Positions 1 through 12,200 of a stretch of 32,010 nucleotides of DNA are shown here, one piece after another. The notes under the pieces were generated by a model. It searched no databases and had not been told where the DNA came from. It saw nothing but the letters and a program-made list of their open reading frames with translations. Origin of the DNA: Chitinophagaceae bacterium. Its GTDB lineage: Bacteria > Bacteroidota > Bacteroidia > Chitinophagales > Chitinophagaceae. The DNA is taken from positions 1-32,010 of the forward strand of contig VFKL01000154.1 of assembly GCA_009885535.1 (NCBI GenBank), in the 5' to 3' direction. The position numbers were made by a program, and so were the translations under genes. Position 1 is the stretch's first letter. Each line of letters begins with the position of its first letter.

Positions 1-2323
1 TGTTTTTAACGCGATGATGCACTTCCGTAAGCAAGATGTTTTTTTCGGAAATCAACAGATCTTTTTCATTAAGTGTTTGGGTTAAACTATTGGTACGCTC
101 CTGCACTTTGCGCTCCAGTTTTATATTTGCAATTTTAAAACTTTTGATACGTATGAAATAAATCAGTAAAATCAGAATTACCAATACAGCAAATGAGGAT
201 ATCCAAAACCAAATTTTCAGATAATAGGGCTTGAGTACCATTATGGGAATAATAATTTCCTGCGCATTCCAAACGCCGGTTGACAATTGCGCTTTAATAC
301 GAAGTTTTAAATCACCATAAGGCAGACCGCTGATTCTGATATTGTTTTCAGTTATGTAATTCCAATCGTTATCCATCCCTTCTATACGATAAGCATATCT
401 GTGCGTTCTATTTTCAAAATCAAGTAGAGAAAAAGAAACCGTTAGGAAGCGATCGCCAACTTGCAAAGTCAGTTTATTACTGGAGTTGAAGTCATGTAAA
501 ACATCAACTAGTTTATTTTCCTTTGCAGAGAATTTAGTAAAGTCAACCAACTGAAAAGATACATTATTCACTTCTTGATCATCTTTCAATTGGGCAGGAT
601 TAAATGCATCCACTCCATTAAACCCGCCAAAATAAATCTTGCCATTTTCATCTTTAAAAGAAGAAACGCGATTGAATTCTGTATTAGCCAAACCATCTTT
701 GGATTGATATACTTTGGCGGAGAAATTAGTTTTATTAAATCGCACCAAACCATTGTAACTGCTGATCCATAAGTTATTGAACGCATCTTCTTCAATTCGA
801 TACAGGATATTATCTGGCAGTCCATTGTCAACCGTAAACCGCTTTATATTTTCAGATGCTATTGATTTTTTTGCATTCCAATCCCATCTAACCAATCCTT
901 CTCCATTTGTTGCCAACCAAGCTATCCCCTTTTTGTCTTCAAAAAAATCATAGATACCGGTAAAGGGTAAACGCTTTTCTACTTGCGGATGCCGACTTCC
1001 ATAATAATCATAAATCACAAACTGATCGTTGATAAAATAGATGCCATTTTCTGCAACAGCTACCCAGCCTTTTTTGGTAGTTTTTAAGATTCGATAAACA
1101 CTTTTTGGAAGTTCTTTTATTTTTGAATCAAATTGAATTGGATTTATTTGTTTTGAATTTTCATTGTATGTAACAATTCCATAAGAACCTCCCAACACAA
1201 TAATGCTATCCGACAAAGCCGCCAAGGACCAAGCCTCACCAATGCCAGCATTCTTTACCAATGTGACGATTGAATTGCTGATTGGGTTATATCTTGTTAA
1301 GCCGGTGTTAGAAATATAAAATTGATTATTTCTTTTTAGTAATGCGAATCCGGGTGTCGAATTAATTTCGTTAATTCCACTTGTTGATTGTTCTAACATA
1401 TTTGCACTTTCACACAATGCATATATTTTGCTTTCGTTTTTTTTGTATTGATCTGAATAAATTCCCCTGATTGAATATTGAAATTTAATGCTTTTATTAT
1501 TTGTAAATAATTGTTGGAATTTATTTTCGCGAATGGCTACTTGAAACACCCCTCTAGTAGTAGAAAACCAAATATTATTTAGCTTGTCACGAAAAAAATT
1601 CTCAATGCCAATCTCTCCTGCATTACGAATATCAATGGTATCACGGACTAAAATATATTCATCTCCTTGCCTTACAAACCATTGATTGAAGTTATCTATT
1701 TTATAATCTGGAAGTAGCTGCTTTAAATCAAAGACATTTATCGAATCAGTTGTGAAATTATTTTTTATAGCGGAGTGAAGTCTAAACCCTGATTTTATAT
1801 TGTATGTATACCTCTGATTGGGGTTCGAAATAATGAAAACCAAACTCCCCGATTCGTCAGCCGATACTTTTTGAATACGATTTGATTGAAATGGAATTTT
1901 TTGAAATAAAGCTTCTACATTTTTAAAAGTATAATCATTCAAATCCAATACTTGTACATTGACAAAAATGCCTTTATTATTTTCAGGTGCATCACTCATT
2001 ACAAACAGGTGATTTTCTGCATCAATAGCAATGTTGGAAATTGCATTAGACAAGAGCTTACTGTTTTTAATATTAAAGGTTTTGAAATGGTTACCATCAT
2101 ACCTACAAAGTCCATTTGCGGTGGCAAACCACATAAACCCAGCTTTATCTTGAGCAGCCGCTTTGACGGTTCTTGATGGCAGGCCATCTTCTACAGAGAG
2201 CAAGCGTTTGGTGATGATGTAGTTTTGATTGAAGGATTGGTTTTGAGCATAGGAGGAAACCCCCGTTACTACAAGCGCAATAAATAATACAAGTTGCTTT
2301 ATATGAGAATAATATGACTTCAA
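1..2323 (-). CDS. Two-component regulator propeller / Y_Y_Y domain sensor histidine kinase (HisKA_2 type), 3' part outside window
   Basis: Own translation of the minus strand, open from a TTG at 2321-2323 to the left edge: LKSYYSHIKQLVLFIALVVTGVSSYAQNQSF (signal peptide), ITKRLLSVEDGLPSRTVKAAAQDKAGFMWFATANGLCRYDG (propeller blade), ...HRYAYRIEGMDNDWNYI...LPYGDLKLRIKA (Y_Y_Y), hydrophobic TM segment, then LLISEKNILLTEVHHRVKN (HisKA_2 phosphoacceptor region). Not listed in the ORF track, probably because there is no stop inside the window. Confidence 0.85.
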   Translation of the reverse strand, partial: MKSYYSHIKQLVLFIALVVTGVSSYAQNQSFNQNYIITKRLLSVEDGLPSRTVKAAAQDKAGFMWFATANGLCRYDGNHFKTFNIKNSKLLSNAISNIAIDAENHLFVMSDAPENNKGIFVNVQVLDLNDYTFKNVEALFQKIPFQSNRIQKVSADESGSLVFIISNPNQRYTYNIKSGFRLHSAIKNNFTTDSINVFDLKQLLPDYKIDNFNQWFVRQGDEYILVRDTIDIRNAGEIGIENFFRDKLNNIWFSTTRGVFQVAIRENKFQQLFTNNKSIKFQYSIRGIYSDQYKKNESKIYALCESANMLEQSTSGINEINSTPGFALLKRNNQFYISNTGLTRYNPISNSIVTLVKNAGIGEAWSLAALSDSIIVLGGSYGIVTYNENSKQINPIQFDSKIKELPKSVYRILKTTKKGWVAVAENGIYFINDQFVIYDYYGSRHPQVEKRLPFTGIYDFFEDKKGIAWLATNGEGLVRWDWNAKKSIASENIKRFTVDNGLPDNILYRIEEDAFNNLWISSYNGLVRFNKTNFSAKVYQSKDGLANTEFNRVSSFKDENGKIYFGGFNGVDAFNPAQLKDDQEVNNVSFQLVDFTKFSAKENKLVDVLHDFNSSNKLTLQVGDRFLTVSFSLLDFENRTHRYAYRIEGMDNDWNYITENNIRISGLPYGDLKLRIKAQLSTGVWNAQEIIIPIMVLKPYYLKIWFWISSFAVLVILILLIYFIRIKSFKIANIKLERKVQERTNSLTQTLNEKDLLISEKNILLTEVHHRVKN

Positions 2324-2507
2324 GTGAGGGCAAAGTAAAGAAATTAATTTGGAAGGTGTTATTTAAGAAATGAAATTCTTCATGCATTCCTAACAAAGTC
2401 AGCCTAATTATAAATAAAGATTTAATTGATTTTCATAGGAATTATAAAATTTAAAAAAAGAAAAAAAATGGTTGAAACCATTACACACAAGACAATGATT
2501 TCTTCCA

Positions 2508-2885
2508 CCCACGGTTGAAACCATGGGCTATGAAAAACAAATGCCGTCATAATCGTTTTAACGGTTTGCGTGAATAAAATCAATTTTTAAAAAATGACTT
2601 TGTTGTATCAATTGAAAAAAATCTTTACAATAGTATTTTATTGGAAATTATAAATTCCTTTTTTAGCCCATGGTTTCAACCGTGGGATATGAAAACAAAT
2701 GCCGTCATAACCGTTTCAACGGTTTGTGTGAATAAAATCAATTTTTAAAAAATGACCTTGTTACATCAATTGAAAAAAATATTTACAATAATATTTTACT
2801 GGAAATTATAAATTCCTTTTTTAGCCCACGGTTTAAACCGTGGGATATGTGATGAGTTTGTTGCTCCATAACCGTTTCAACGGTT
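2508..2885. repeat. ~158-bp tandem repeat (about 2.4 copies) containing three paired palindromes (20-bp HP1 + 16-bp HP2), REP/BIME-like
   Basis: HP1 at 2508-2527 (CCCACGGTTGAAACCATGGG), 2667-2686 (CCCATGGTTTCAACCGTGGG), 2825-2844 (CCCACGGTTTAAACCGTGGG, perfect); HP2 at ~2551-2566, 2709-2724, 2870-2885 (AACCGTTTCAACGGTT); AT-rich linker TGAATAAAATCAATTTTTAAAAAATGAC...GGAAATTATAAATTCCTTTTTTAG repeated nearly identically. Confidence 0.85.
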
Positions 2886-2918
2886 TGCGTATCATTCAAC
2901 CCATTATCCATTATATCA

Positions 2919-2956
2919 AAAAAAAACCGCTCCAGTATTTTACTACTAGAGCGGCT
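2919..2956 (-). terminator. Rho-independent terminator of the giant minus-strand gene
   Basis: Minus strand reads GCCGCTC-TAGTAGTAAAATACTG-GAGCGGTTTTTTTTT; stem CCGCTC (2927-2932) / GAGCGG (2949-2954) with a U-tract, about 30 bp past the stop codon at 2988. Confidence 0.75.
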
Positions 2957-2987
2957 TTAAAATTCAATCGATTTATTAAAACTTCAA

Positions 2988-3222
2988 TTAAAATTTAACC
3001 AATCGAACTGTTTTTGTTTTATTGCCTTCATTTACTTCTAAAAAATAAATGCCTGGTTTTAAATCATTCCCTAACTCAATCGTTTGATTAGCATTTATGG
3101 TAAATGTTTTAAGCACTAATCCACGTAAATCTCTAATCTTAGCTTTTGTATCCTTACCATTTCCTTCCAACGCAATTTTGAATGCACCTCTAGATGGATT
3201 CGGATATACTTTCACCATCATC
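2988..3222 (-). other. T9SS type A C-terminal sorting domain coding segment
   Basis: VKVYPNPSRGAFKIALEGNGKDTKAKIRDLRGLVLKTFTINANQTIELGNDLKPGIYFLEVNEGNKTKTVRLVKF: NPS/G, D.RG, L..GIY and K.VRLVK hallmarks. Confidence 0.88.
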
Positions 3223-6200
3223 TCTGTTGGTTTCGTTGATACAGTTTCTGTTGGCGTTTGAGCAATTGGGTTTGCATTTTTTGTAATCAAACATCCTGTT
3301 TTAACAAGATTAGATAATCTAATCGCTTTGTTAGCACTATTTCCACAAGTAGACGTGTATGCCAATCTAATGCTATCTCCAGTAGCTGCTGCTGCATTGC
3401 TGCTGTAGACAATTCGAATTACTTGAGATCCCAATGAACCAGAATCCAATGTTCCTGTTGCTCCTAAAGTTCCAACTGGCATCGACCATGCATAACCGGT
3501 AGGTGCAGTGAAAGACAAGTTTGATACACCCGGAAGAACTGGTGCTTTGTAACGATAAACCCTTGCGCCACAAACATCACTTACCAATTCTGCAGTAATA
3601 GTTGCTGGTGTAAATGGTACATTAACACCAGGATTAGGGAAAATCATTGATTTGCTTGCTCCAATTCCACAACCTGAATTATAAGCAACCTTGATGCTAT
3701 CGCCAATGAAAGAAGATGCGGTGTTCAAATATCTAACTACTACTACATTTCCTTCTGCACTTCCCGAATCTATCGTAGCAATTGCATTTGAATTATTACC
3801 CATCGTCCATACATAACCGGTAGCTGGTGCAAATAATGCTGGAGCTGTATAACGATATACTTTTTCACCGCAATTATTTACCAATAATACTGATGATATT
3901 GAAATTGGTGCAATTGGCGCTGTCAATACAGTGTTGATTAATTTAGCTGCTTTGAAATAACCTGTACCACAAACTGAAGTGTATGCTACTTTAATACTAT
4001 CTCCTGTTGCAGCTGCTTCATTGCTTGAGTATTTAATTCTAATGGTTTGAGATGACAAACTACCCGAATCCAACACACCAGTTGAACCAACAGTTCCAAT
4101 TGGCATTACCCATGCGTAACCGATGGCACTGTTTTGTCCAGCTGTAGCCGTGTATCTGTACACTCTTTCACCACAATAATTGCTTACTAAAGTTTGCGTA
4201 ATTGCATTTGGTGCAGTTAACTGAACACTTAAATTACTTAAAAGTATATTAGTAAGTTTCACTGATAACGCACTACTGTTTCCACAACTAGAAGTATATG
4301 CCACTTTAATGCTATCTCCTTCAGCTGCTTCTGCATTACTGCTGTATTTAATTAAAATTGTTTGAGATGATAAGCTACCAGAATCTAACACACCTGTAGA
4401 ACCTACTGCTCCAATTGGCATCGACCATGCATAACCGGTTGCAGCTGTGTACGACAAATTGTTTACACTTGCTAAAGCAGGTGCACTATAACGGTAAACT
4501 CTAGCCCCACAATCATCACTTACCAAATCTACTGTCATGCTTGCTGGTTTAAGTGGAATGAATGATGCTGTATTGATTAATCCTAAAGTTCTGTATGCAC
4601 TTAATGCACAACCTGATGAAAACGCAGCTCTTATGCTATCTCCAGAGCCTGCTATTGAGTTGCTAACGTATCTAATAATTATTGTTTTAGAATTCAAACT
4701 TCCTGAATCTATTACACCAGTTGAACCGTAATTACCTTCAGGCATACTCCATTGGTAAACGATAGCAGTTCCTTGAACTTCAGACATGGTGTAACGATAC
4801 GCTTTTTCACCACAATTGTTTAATACCAATGTTTGCGTAATAGATGCTGGCGTAGGTACTACAGATAATGGCAATGTTATGTTAGATAGCATTACTGTAC
4901 GCGCATTACTATTTCCACAACTAGATGTGTATGACACTTGGATGCTATCACCAGCAGTTGCACCTGCATTACTGCTGTATCTAATTCTGATTGTTTGAGA
5001 TCCTAATGTACCTGAATCCAATTGACCATTTAATCCCAATGTTCCAATTGGCATTGACCATGCATAACCTGTTGCTGCTGTATGAGCCATATTGGTGATA
5101 CCTGGCATACTTGCTGCTTTGTATCTGTAAACACGTGAACCACAATAATCTTCCACCAATTCGGTAGTAATACTAACTGGTGCTAATGGAGCATTTACTG
5201 CAGGATTAGGGAAAATAATTGATTTGGTTTCACTATTTCCACATAAAGAAGTATATGTTACACCGATACTATCACCAATGCTTTCAGATGAACTATTAAA
5301 GTATCTCACAATAATGGCGCGTCCTTCTATATCTCCCGAATCTAATGAAGCACTTGATCCTAATGTAAGCGTGCTATAAGACCAAATATAACCAGTGGCC
5401 GCCATTGTATTTTGTGTAGCTGCTGGTAATGCTGGAGCTACATAACGATATACTTTTTCGCTACAATTATTCACCAATAAAGTAGCCGTAATACTTGCTG
5501 GTGCTGCAGGAATAGTAACAATATTTGAGTTAGATAACATAACTGCTTTGTAAGGACTAATTCCACAACTAGATGTGTATGCCACTTTTATACTATCGCC
5601 GATTCTAGCCGCAGCAGTATTGGCGTATCTAATTTTGATGGTTTTAGAATATAAACTACCTGAATCTAATACACCTGTAGAACCTAATGTTCCGATAGGC
5701 ATTAACCATGAATAGCCTGTCGCTGCTGTATACGTCATGTTTGTAATCGTAGGGAATGAAGACACAGTGTATCTGTAAACCCTTTCTCCACAAACATCAC
5801 TAACCAATTCGGTTGAAATACTAGCTGGAGAGAATGGTGCGTTAACTACTGGGTTAGGGAAAACAATTGTTCTGTTGGGGCTTAAACCACATACAGAATT
5901 GAATGCAACACTGATGCTATCTCCAACACTGCTTGATGCGTTATTGAAATATCTCACAATAATTGCTTTTCCATCCATTGTACCCGAATCAAGCAATAAT
6001 GTTGATCCTGCTTCATTGATATTAAACGACCATGCATAACTTGTAGCAGCAACTGTAGAATTTGTTGCCGGTGTTAAGTTTGGCGCTACATAACGGTATA
6101 CTTTTTCACCACAATTATTCGACAACAATGTAGTTGAAATTGATGTCGGTGCAGCTAAACCTCTTTTTATGATATTGGTTAATGGTGTAGTACGGTATGC

Positions 6201-9200
6201 ACTAATTCCACAACTTGATGTCGTAAATGCCACTTTAATGCTATCACCTGCAGAAGCGCCATTATTGCTTCTGTATTTAATTCTAATGGTTTGAGATGAT
6301 AAGCTTCCTGAATCTAAGTCACCCATTTCACCCAATGGACCAATAGGCATCATCCACGCATAACCAATGGCTGGTGTTGCAGAAATGTTATTCACAATGT
6401 TAGGGAAATTAGCTGCTTTATATCTGTATACCCTTGCACCACAATCGTCGCTCACTAACTCTGCTGTAATACTTGATGGTGATGATGGAAGCATTACTGC
6501 TGGACTTGGTAACAAAATTGATTTATTTAAGCTGATACCACAGTTTGAAGTATATGCAAGTGCAATACTATCATCAACATTTACTAATGAATTGATATAA
6601 TATCTTACAATGATTGATTTACTGTCATAAGAACCTGAATCCAAGATAACCCTTGAACCAGAATTCATAAATAATGACCATACATATCCTGTGGCTTGAA
6701 CTAAATTTTGATTAGCCGCAGGAAGTGAAGGCGCTGTATAACGGTAAACTTTTTCACCGCAGTTATTAGCCAATAATGTAGTGATTATGTTAGAAGGCGA
6801 AGCCGGAACAAAAGCAACAGGATTGGTTAAACTAAATGCTTTGTATAAGCTGCTTCCACATAAAGATGTGTATGCTAATTTAATGCTATCTCCAGCAGAA
6901 GCAGCCACATTAGATGCAAATCTAATGATGATTGCTCTTGAATCTAAGCTACCTGAATCCAATGTACCTATTGAACCTAATGAACCCTCTGGCATGGTCC
7001 ATAAATAACCCGTTCCTGCGCCAGTTGTTTGCGTTGCTCCAGGAAGAATTGGTGCAACATAACGGTAAACTTTTTCAGAACAATTGTTTACCAATAAAGT
7101 ACTCATCATACTTGAAGGCATGGCAGGAACACTTAGGTTTGAATTAGACAAGTTTACTACTTTGAAAGCGGTATTCCCACAACTTGTTGTGAATGCTACC
7201 TTGATGCTATCTCCGATAGAAACTCCAGCATTACTGCTGTATTTGATTCTTATGGTTTGAGAGCCCATTGATCCAGAATCCAATACTCCATTAGAGCCCA
7301 AAGGACCATAAGGCATCGACCATGCATAACCGTTAGCAGCTGTGTAAGACAAATTGTTAACTGCTGGTAATTCTGATGCTTTGTAACGATATATCCTTGC
7401 GCCACATTCATTGCTCACCAATTCTGTGGTTATAGATGCAGGTGAATTAGGTATGTAAATTACTGGTGTAATTAATCCTGAAGTTTTAAACGCACCCATG
7501 CCACAAATAGAAGTGAAAGCCACTTTAATACTATCACCAGATCCAGCAATAGCATCTGTATTGAATCTAATCAAAATTGATTTTGAAGTCAATGTTCCAG
7601 AATCCAAAGTACCTAAAGTACCATAAGCTCCTGTTGGCATTTCCCATTTGTAACCTGAAGCATTTGTAGCAAGTGTAGGTACAGTGTAACGATAAACCTT
7701 TTCTCCACAATTGTTTAATTTCAATTCTTGGAACACTGCTCCTGGAGTAGGAATAACTGTAGCTGGCATAAAAATGTTAGAAAGCATTGTTACATTATTT
7801 CTACTGTTTCCACAACTTGACGTGTATGCCAATTTGATGCTATCTCCAATATTTGCCGGTGCATTACTGCTGTATTTAATTTTAATGGTTTGAGAACCTA
7901 ATGATCCAGAATCCAACACCCCAGTTAATCCCAAGGTACCGATTGGCATCGACCATGCATAACCGGTAGCTGCTGTAAATGACATGTTTGTAACACTTGG
8001 TAATGTAGCTGCTTTGTAACGATAAACCCTTGCGCCACAAACATCACTTACCAATTCGGCAGTAATACTTGTTGGCATCAATGGCGCACTAACTGTTGGG
8101 TTAGGGAAGATCATGATTTTGTTTGCACTATTACCACAACTTGATGTGTATGATACGCCTATGCTATCTCCAACACTTACAGTTGAGCTATTGAAGTATC
8201 TTACTATTATCGCTTGACCTTCTAATGATCCAGAATCCAATGTGGCACTTGATCCTAAAGAAAGTGTATTGAAACTCCATGCATACCCTGTTGCCGCCCA
8301 AGTATTTTGAGTAGCTGCAGGTAATGATGGTGCTACATAACGATATACTTTTTCACTACAATTATTTATTAATAGCGTAGTTGTAATGTTTGCAGGAGCT
8401 GCAGGAGCAGTTACTTTAACATTAGGTAATCTTATTGCCTTGAATAAACTATTTCCACAACTAGATGTGTATGCCACTTTGATGCTATCGTTAATTGAAG
8501 CTGGAGCATTACTGTTGAACGCAATTCTAATGATTTGAGAACCTAAAGTTCCTGAATCCAAACTAGCTGTATTAGCCAATGGACCGGTTGGCATCAACCA
8601 TGCATAACCTGTAGCGGCTGCATAGGATAAGTTGCTCACCCCTTGAATTGGCGTTGATTTGAAACGGTAAACCCTTGCGCCACAAGCATCACTTACCAAT
8701 TCAGATGTAATATCTGTAGGTGTTAATGGCACATAAATTGGCGGATTTAATAAAGCCAATGACCTGTAAGTTCCCACTCCACAATTAGACTTAAATGCTA
8801 CTCGTACTGTATCACCAGCACCAGCCGTTAAGTTCGTGATGTATTTAACTATTATAGATTTCGATGTCAATGTACCTGAATCTAATGTTCCGACTGAACC
8901 ATAATTACCTACTGGCATTTGCCACTGATAACCTGTTGTGTTTGTAACAAGAGATGGTGCGGTATAACGATAAGCCTTTTCGCCACATTTATTTAAAATT
9001 AACTCTTGCATTACCACAGCTGGTGTAGGTATTACGGATGTAAGCAATAATGCATTGGTCAATTTTATTGCAGCCGCTTTACTATTGCCACAACTAGATG
9101 TAAATGCTACTTTGATGCTATCGCCTGTTGCAGAACCTGCATTGCTGCTGTATCTGATTTTTATTGTTTGAGAACCTAGCGTTCCTGAATCCAATACACC

Positions 9201-12200
9201 TGTTAAACCTAAGTTACCAAAAGGCATCGTCCAAGCATAACCGGTAGCCGGTGTATAATCTGATGCTGTTACACTTAATATTGCAGGTGCTTTGTAACGA
9301 TAAACCCTTGCTCCGCAAATATCACTTACCAATTGAGTAGTGATTGTTGTTGGAGCCAAAGGAGCAACTACAGCAGGATAAGGGAAAATGATTGATTTAT
9401 TTGCCCCTACTCCACATGTTGATGTATATGCTAAGCTAATGATGTCATTCCAACTATTTGAAGTACTATTTGAATATCTTACAACGATGACTTTACTCTC
9501 CATTGAACCTGAATCCAATGTAGCATTTGATCCATTTGTATTTACATTGAATAACCATTTGTAACCGTTTGCTGCCACTGTTGTAGCTGTTGCTACAGGA
9601 AGTGATGGCGCAACATAACGATATACTTTTTCTCCACAATTATTTAATACCAATGTACTTGTAATGGCTATTGGTGCTACTGGCACCGTTAATACAACAT
9701 TCGTAAGTGGTGTAACTTTATTTAAACTATTACCACAACTTGAAGTGTACGCAACACTAATGCTGTCGCCAGCAGAAGCACCTGCATTGCTGCTGTATTT
9801 AACCCTTATTGTTTGAGATGACAAACTACCAGAATCCAATATACCGGTTGAACCTAATGAACCAGTTGGCATCAACCAAGCATAACCGTTAGCTGCAGTA
9901 TAAGACAAATTGATGGTACTTGTCAAAGCAGCTGCTTTGTATCTGTACACTCTTTCGCCACATACATTACTTACCAATTCGGCTGTAATGCTTGCTGGGC
10001 TAGTTGGTGCTTTTACCAATGGATTTGCGAATATCATTTTCTTTTTTCCGCTTATGCCACAACCTGATGTGTACGCAAGACTAACGCTATCTCCAATACT
10101 TACTGATGAATTATTAAAATATCTGATGACAATTGTTTTTCCATCTGCAGATCCTGAATCCAATACAGCGGAACTACCTACTGCATTTGTATTAAATGAC
10201 CATGAATAACCAGATGCAGCTACTGATGTTGCAGTTGCCATTGGAAGAGATGGAGCTACATAACGATATACTTTTTCGCCACAATTGTTTACCAATAAAG
10301 TACTTGTAATTAATGTTGGCGCTAATGGTACGTTAAACGTTGTCAACGCTATTTTGGTCAACTTGGTGCTCAATAATGGTGTGTTACCACAATTAGTAGT
10401 GTACCCCACTTTAATTGAATCGCCTAAGCCCGCAGCTGCATTGCTGCTGTATTTGATGCATATAACTCTTGAAGTTAAAACACCAGAATCCAAAGCACCT
10501 GTAGATCCTACAGTTCCAATTGGTAACGACCATTGGTATCCCATAGTATTTGATGACGGCAGAGCAACTGAATATCTGTATACTTTAGTATTACAAGTAT
10601 TGCTTACCAATGTTTGTGTTAATGAAGTTGGTGCAGTTAATTGTACTGTTGGTGAACTGTACACAATATTTGTAAGTTTTGTTGCCAACACACTGCTGTT
10701 TCCACAAGTTGAGGTGTAAGCAACTTTGATGCTATCTCCAATAGATGCTGCAGCACTGCTGGTATATTTAATTCTAATGATTCTTGAACTTAAGGTCCCT
10801 GAATCCAATACGCCTGTTGAACCAACCAATCCGATTGGTAACGACCATGCATAACCGTTAGCCGCTGTATTTGCACTATTGGTTACAGTTGGTAATGAAG
10901 GCGCTGTGTAACGATAAACCCTTGCACCACAATTGTCACTTACTAATGAAGTTGAAATGCTTGTAGGTGCTAAAGGCGCACTTACTGTTGGGTTAGGGAA
11001 TATGATGATTTTATTTGCACTTAATCCACATTCTGAAGTGAATGCCAATTTGATGCTATCTCCTATTGAAATATTTGTTGCATTGTTGTATGTAACTACA
11101 ATTGATTTGCTACTTAAACTACCCGAATCCAATGATGAACTTGACCCTTGTCTTGAAACATTTATTGTCCATACATAACCCGAAGCCGCAATATTATTCA
11201 ACGTTGCTGTTGTTAAATCTGGTGCTGTATAACGGTATGTTTTTGAACCACAATTGTTTGCCACCAAAGTACTTGTTATAGCCAATGGAGCAACTGGTAC
11301 AGTCAACAATGTATTGGTTAACTTAATTGCTTTAGGAATAGAATTTCCACAACTTGATGTGTATGAAACTTTGATACTATCTCCTACAACTGCAGCTGCA
11401 TTACTGCTGTATTTTATTTTAATGACTTGACCACTTAATGATCCCGAATCCAATACACCGTTTTGCCCTAATGCACCATAAGGCATTGTCCATGCATATC
11501 CTGTAGCTGCCGTATATGATACGTTTGTTACTGCAGGTAATTCTGATACTTTGTAACGATACACCCTTGCACCACATACATCACTTACCAATTCAGAAGT
11601 TACACTAACTGGTGATAATGGCAAGTAAATAACAGGTTTAGGATAAATGGTAGATTTAACCGCACCATTACCACATGCAGAAGAATAAGACAATTTGATG
11701 GTATCGCCTATGTTTGTTGAATTTGCATTTGTATATCTCACAACGATTGTACCTGAATTCAATGTTCCCGAATCCAATAAAGCTGTGGTGCCTGTTGATG
11801 AAATATTTAATGACCAAATATATCCTGTTGCTGCTCCGTTTGTTGCTGTTCCTAGTGGTAAAGAAGGCGCAAAGAAACGATAAACAGTTTCACCACAATT
11901 ATTTGATACTAGTGTACTACCAATAATTGTTGATGGTGATAAAGGCGGATTTAAAATGGCGTTTGTTAATTTAACTCCTTTAAATGCGCTGTTGCCACAA
12001 CCAGAGAAAGCCAATACTTTAATACTATCTCTTGTTAATGCCGCTGCATTTGATGCAAATTTAATTTTGATTGTTCTTGATCTATTGATGTTTCCAGAAT
12101 CTATAGTTACACCTGATACGCCACCAACAGAAGTTGGTAACAACCATCTGTAACCGTAAGCATTTGCCACTGCTGAAGTTACCGTAAAACGATAAACACG

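Noticed and set aside
586-2396. Small ORFs on both strands in the left 2.4 kb (575..772, 586..831, 1952..2176, 1999..2187, 2145..2396)
   Set aside because: All lie inside the continuous sensor-kinase frame found by direct translation.
2508-2885. Possible CRISPR array
   Set aside because: The repeated element is ~158 bp including linker, with palindromic pairs and nearly identical 'spacers'; there is no short repeat/unique spacer structure and no cas genes.
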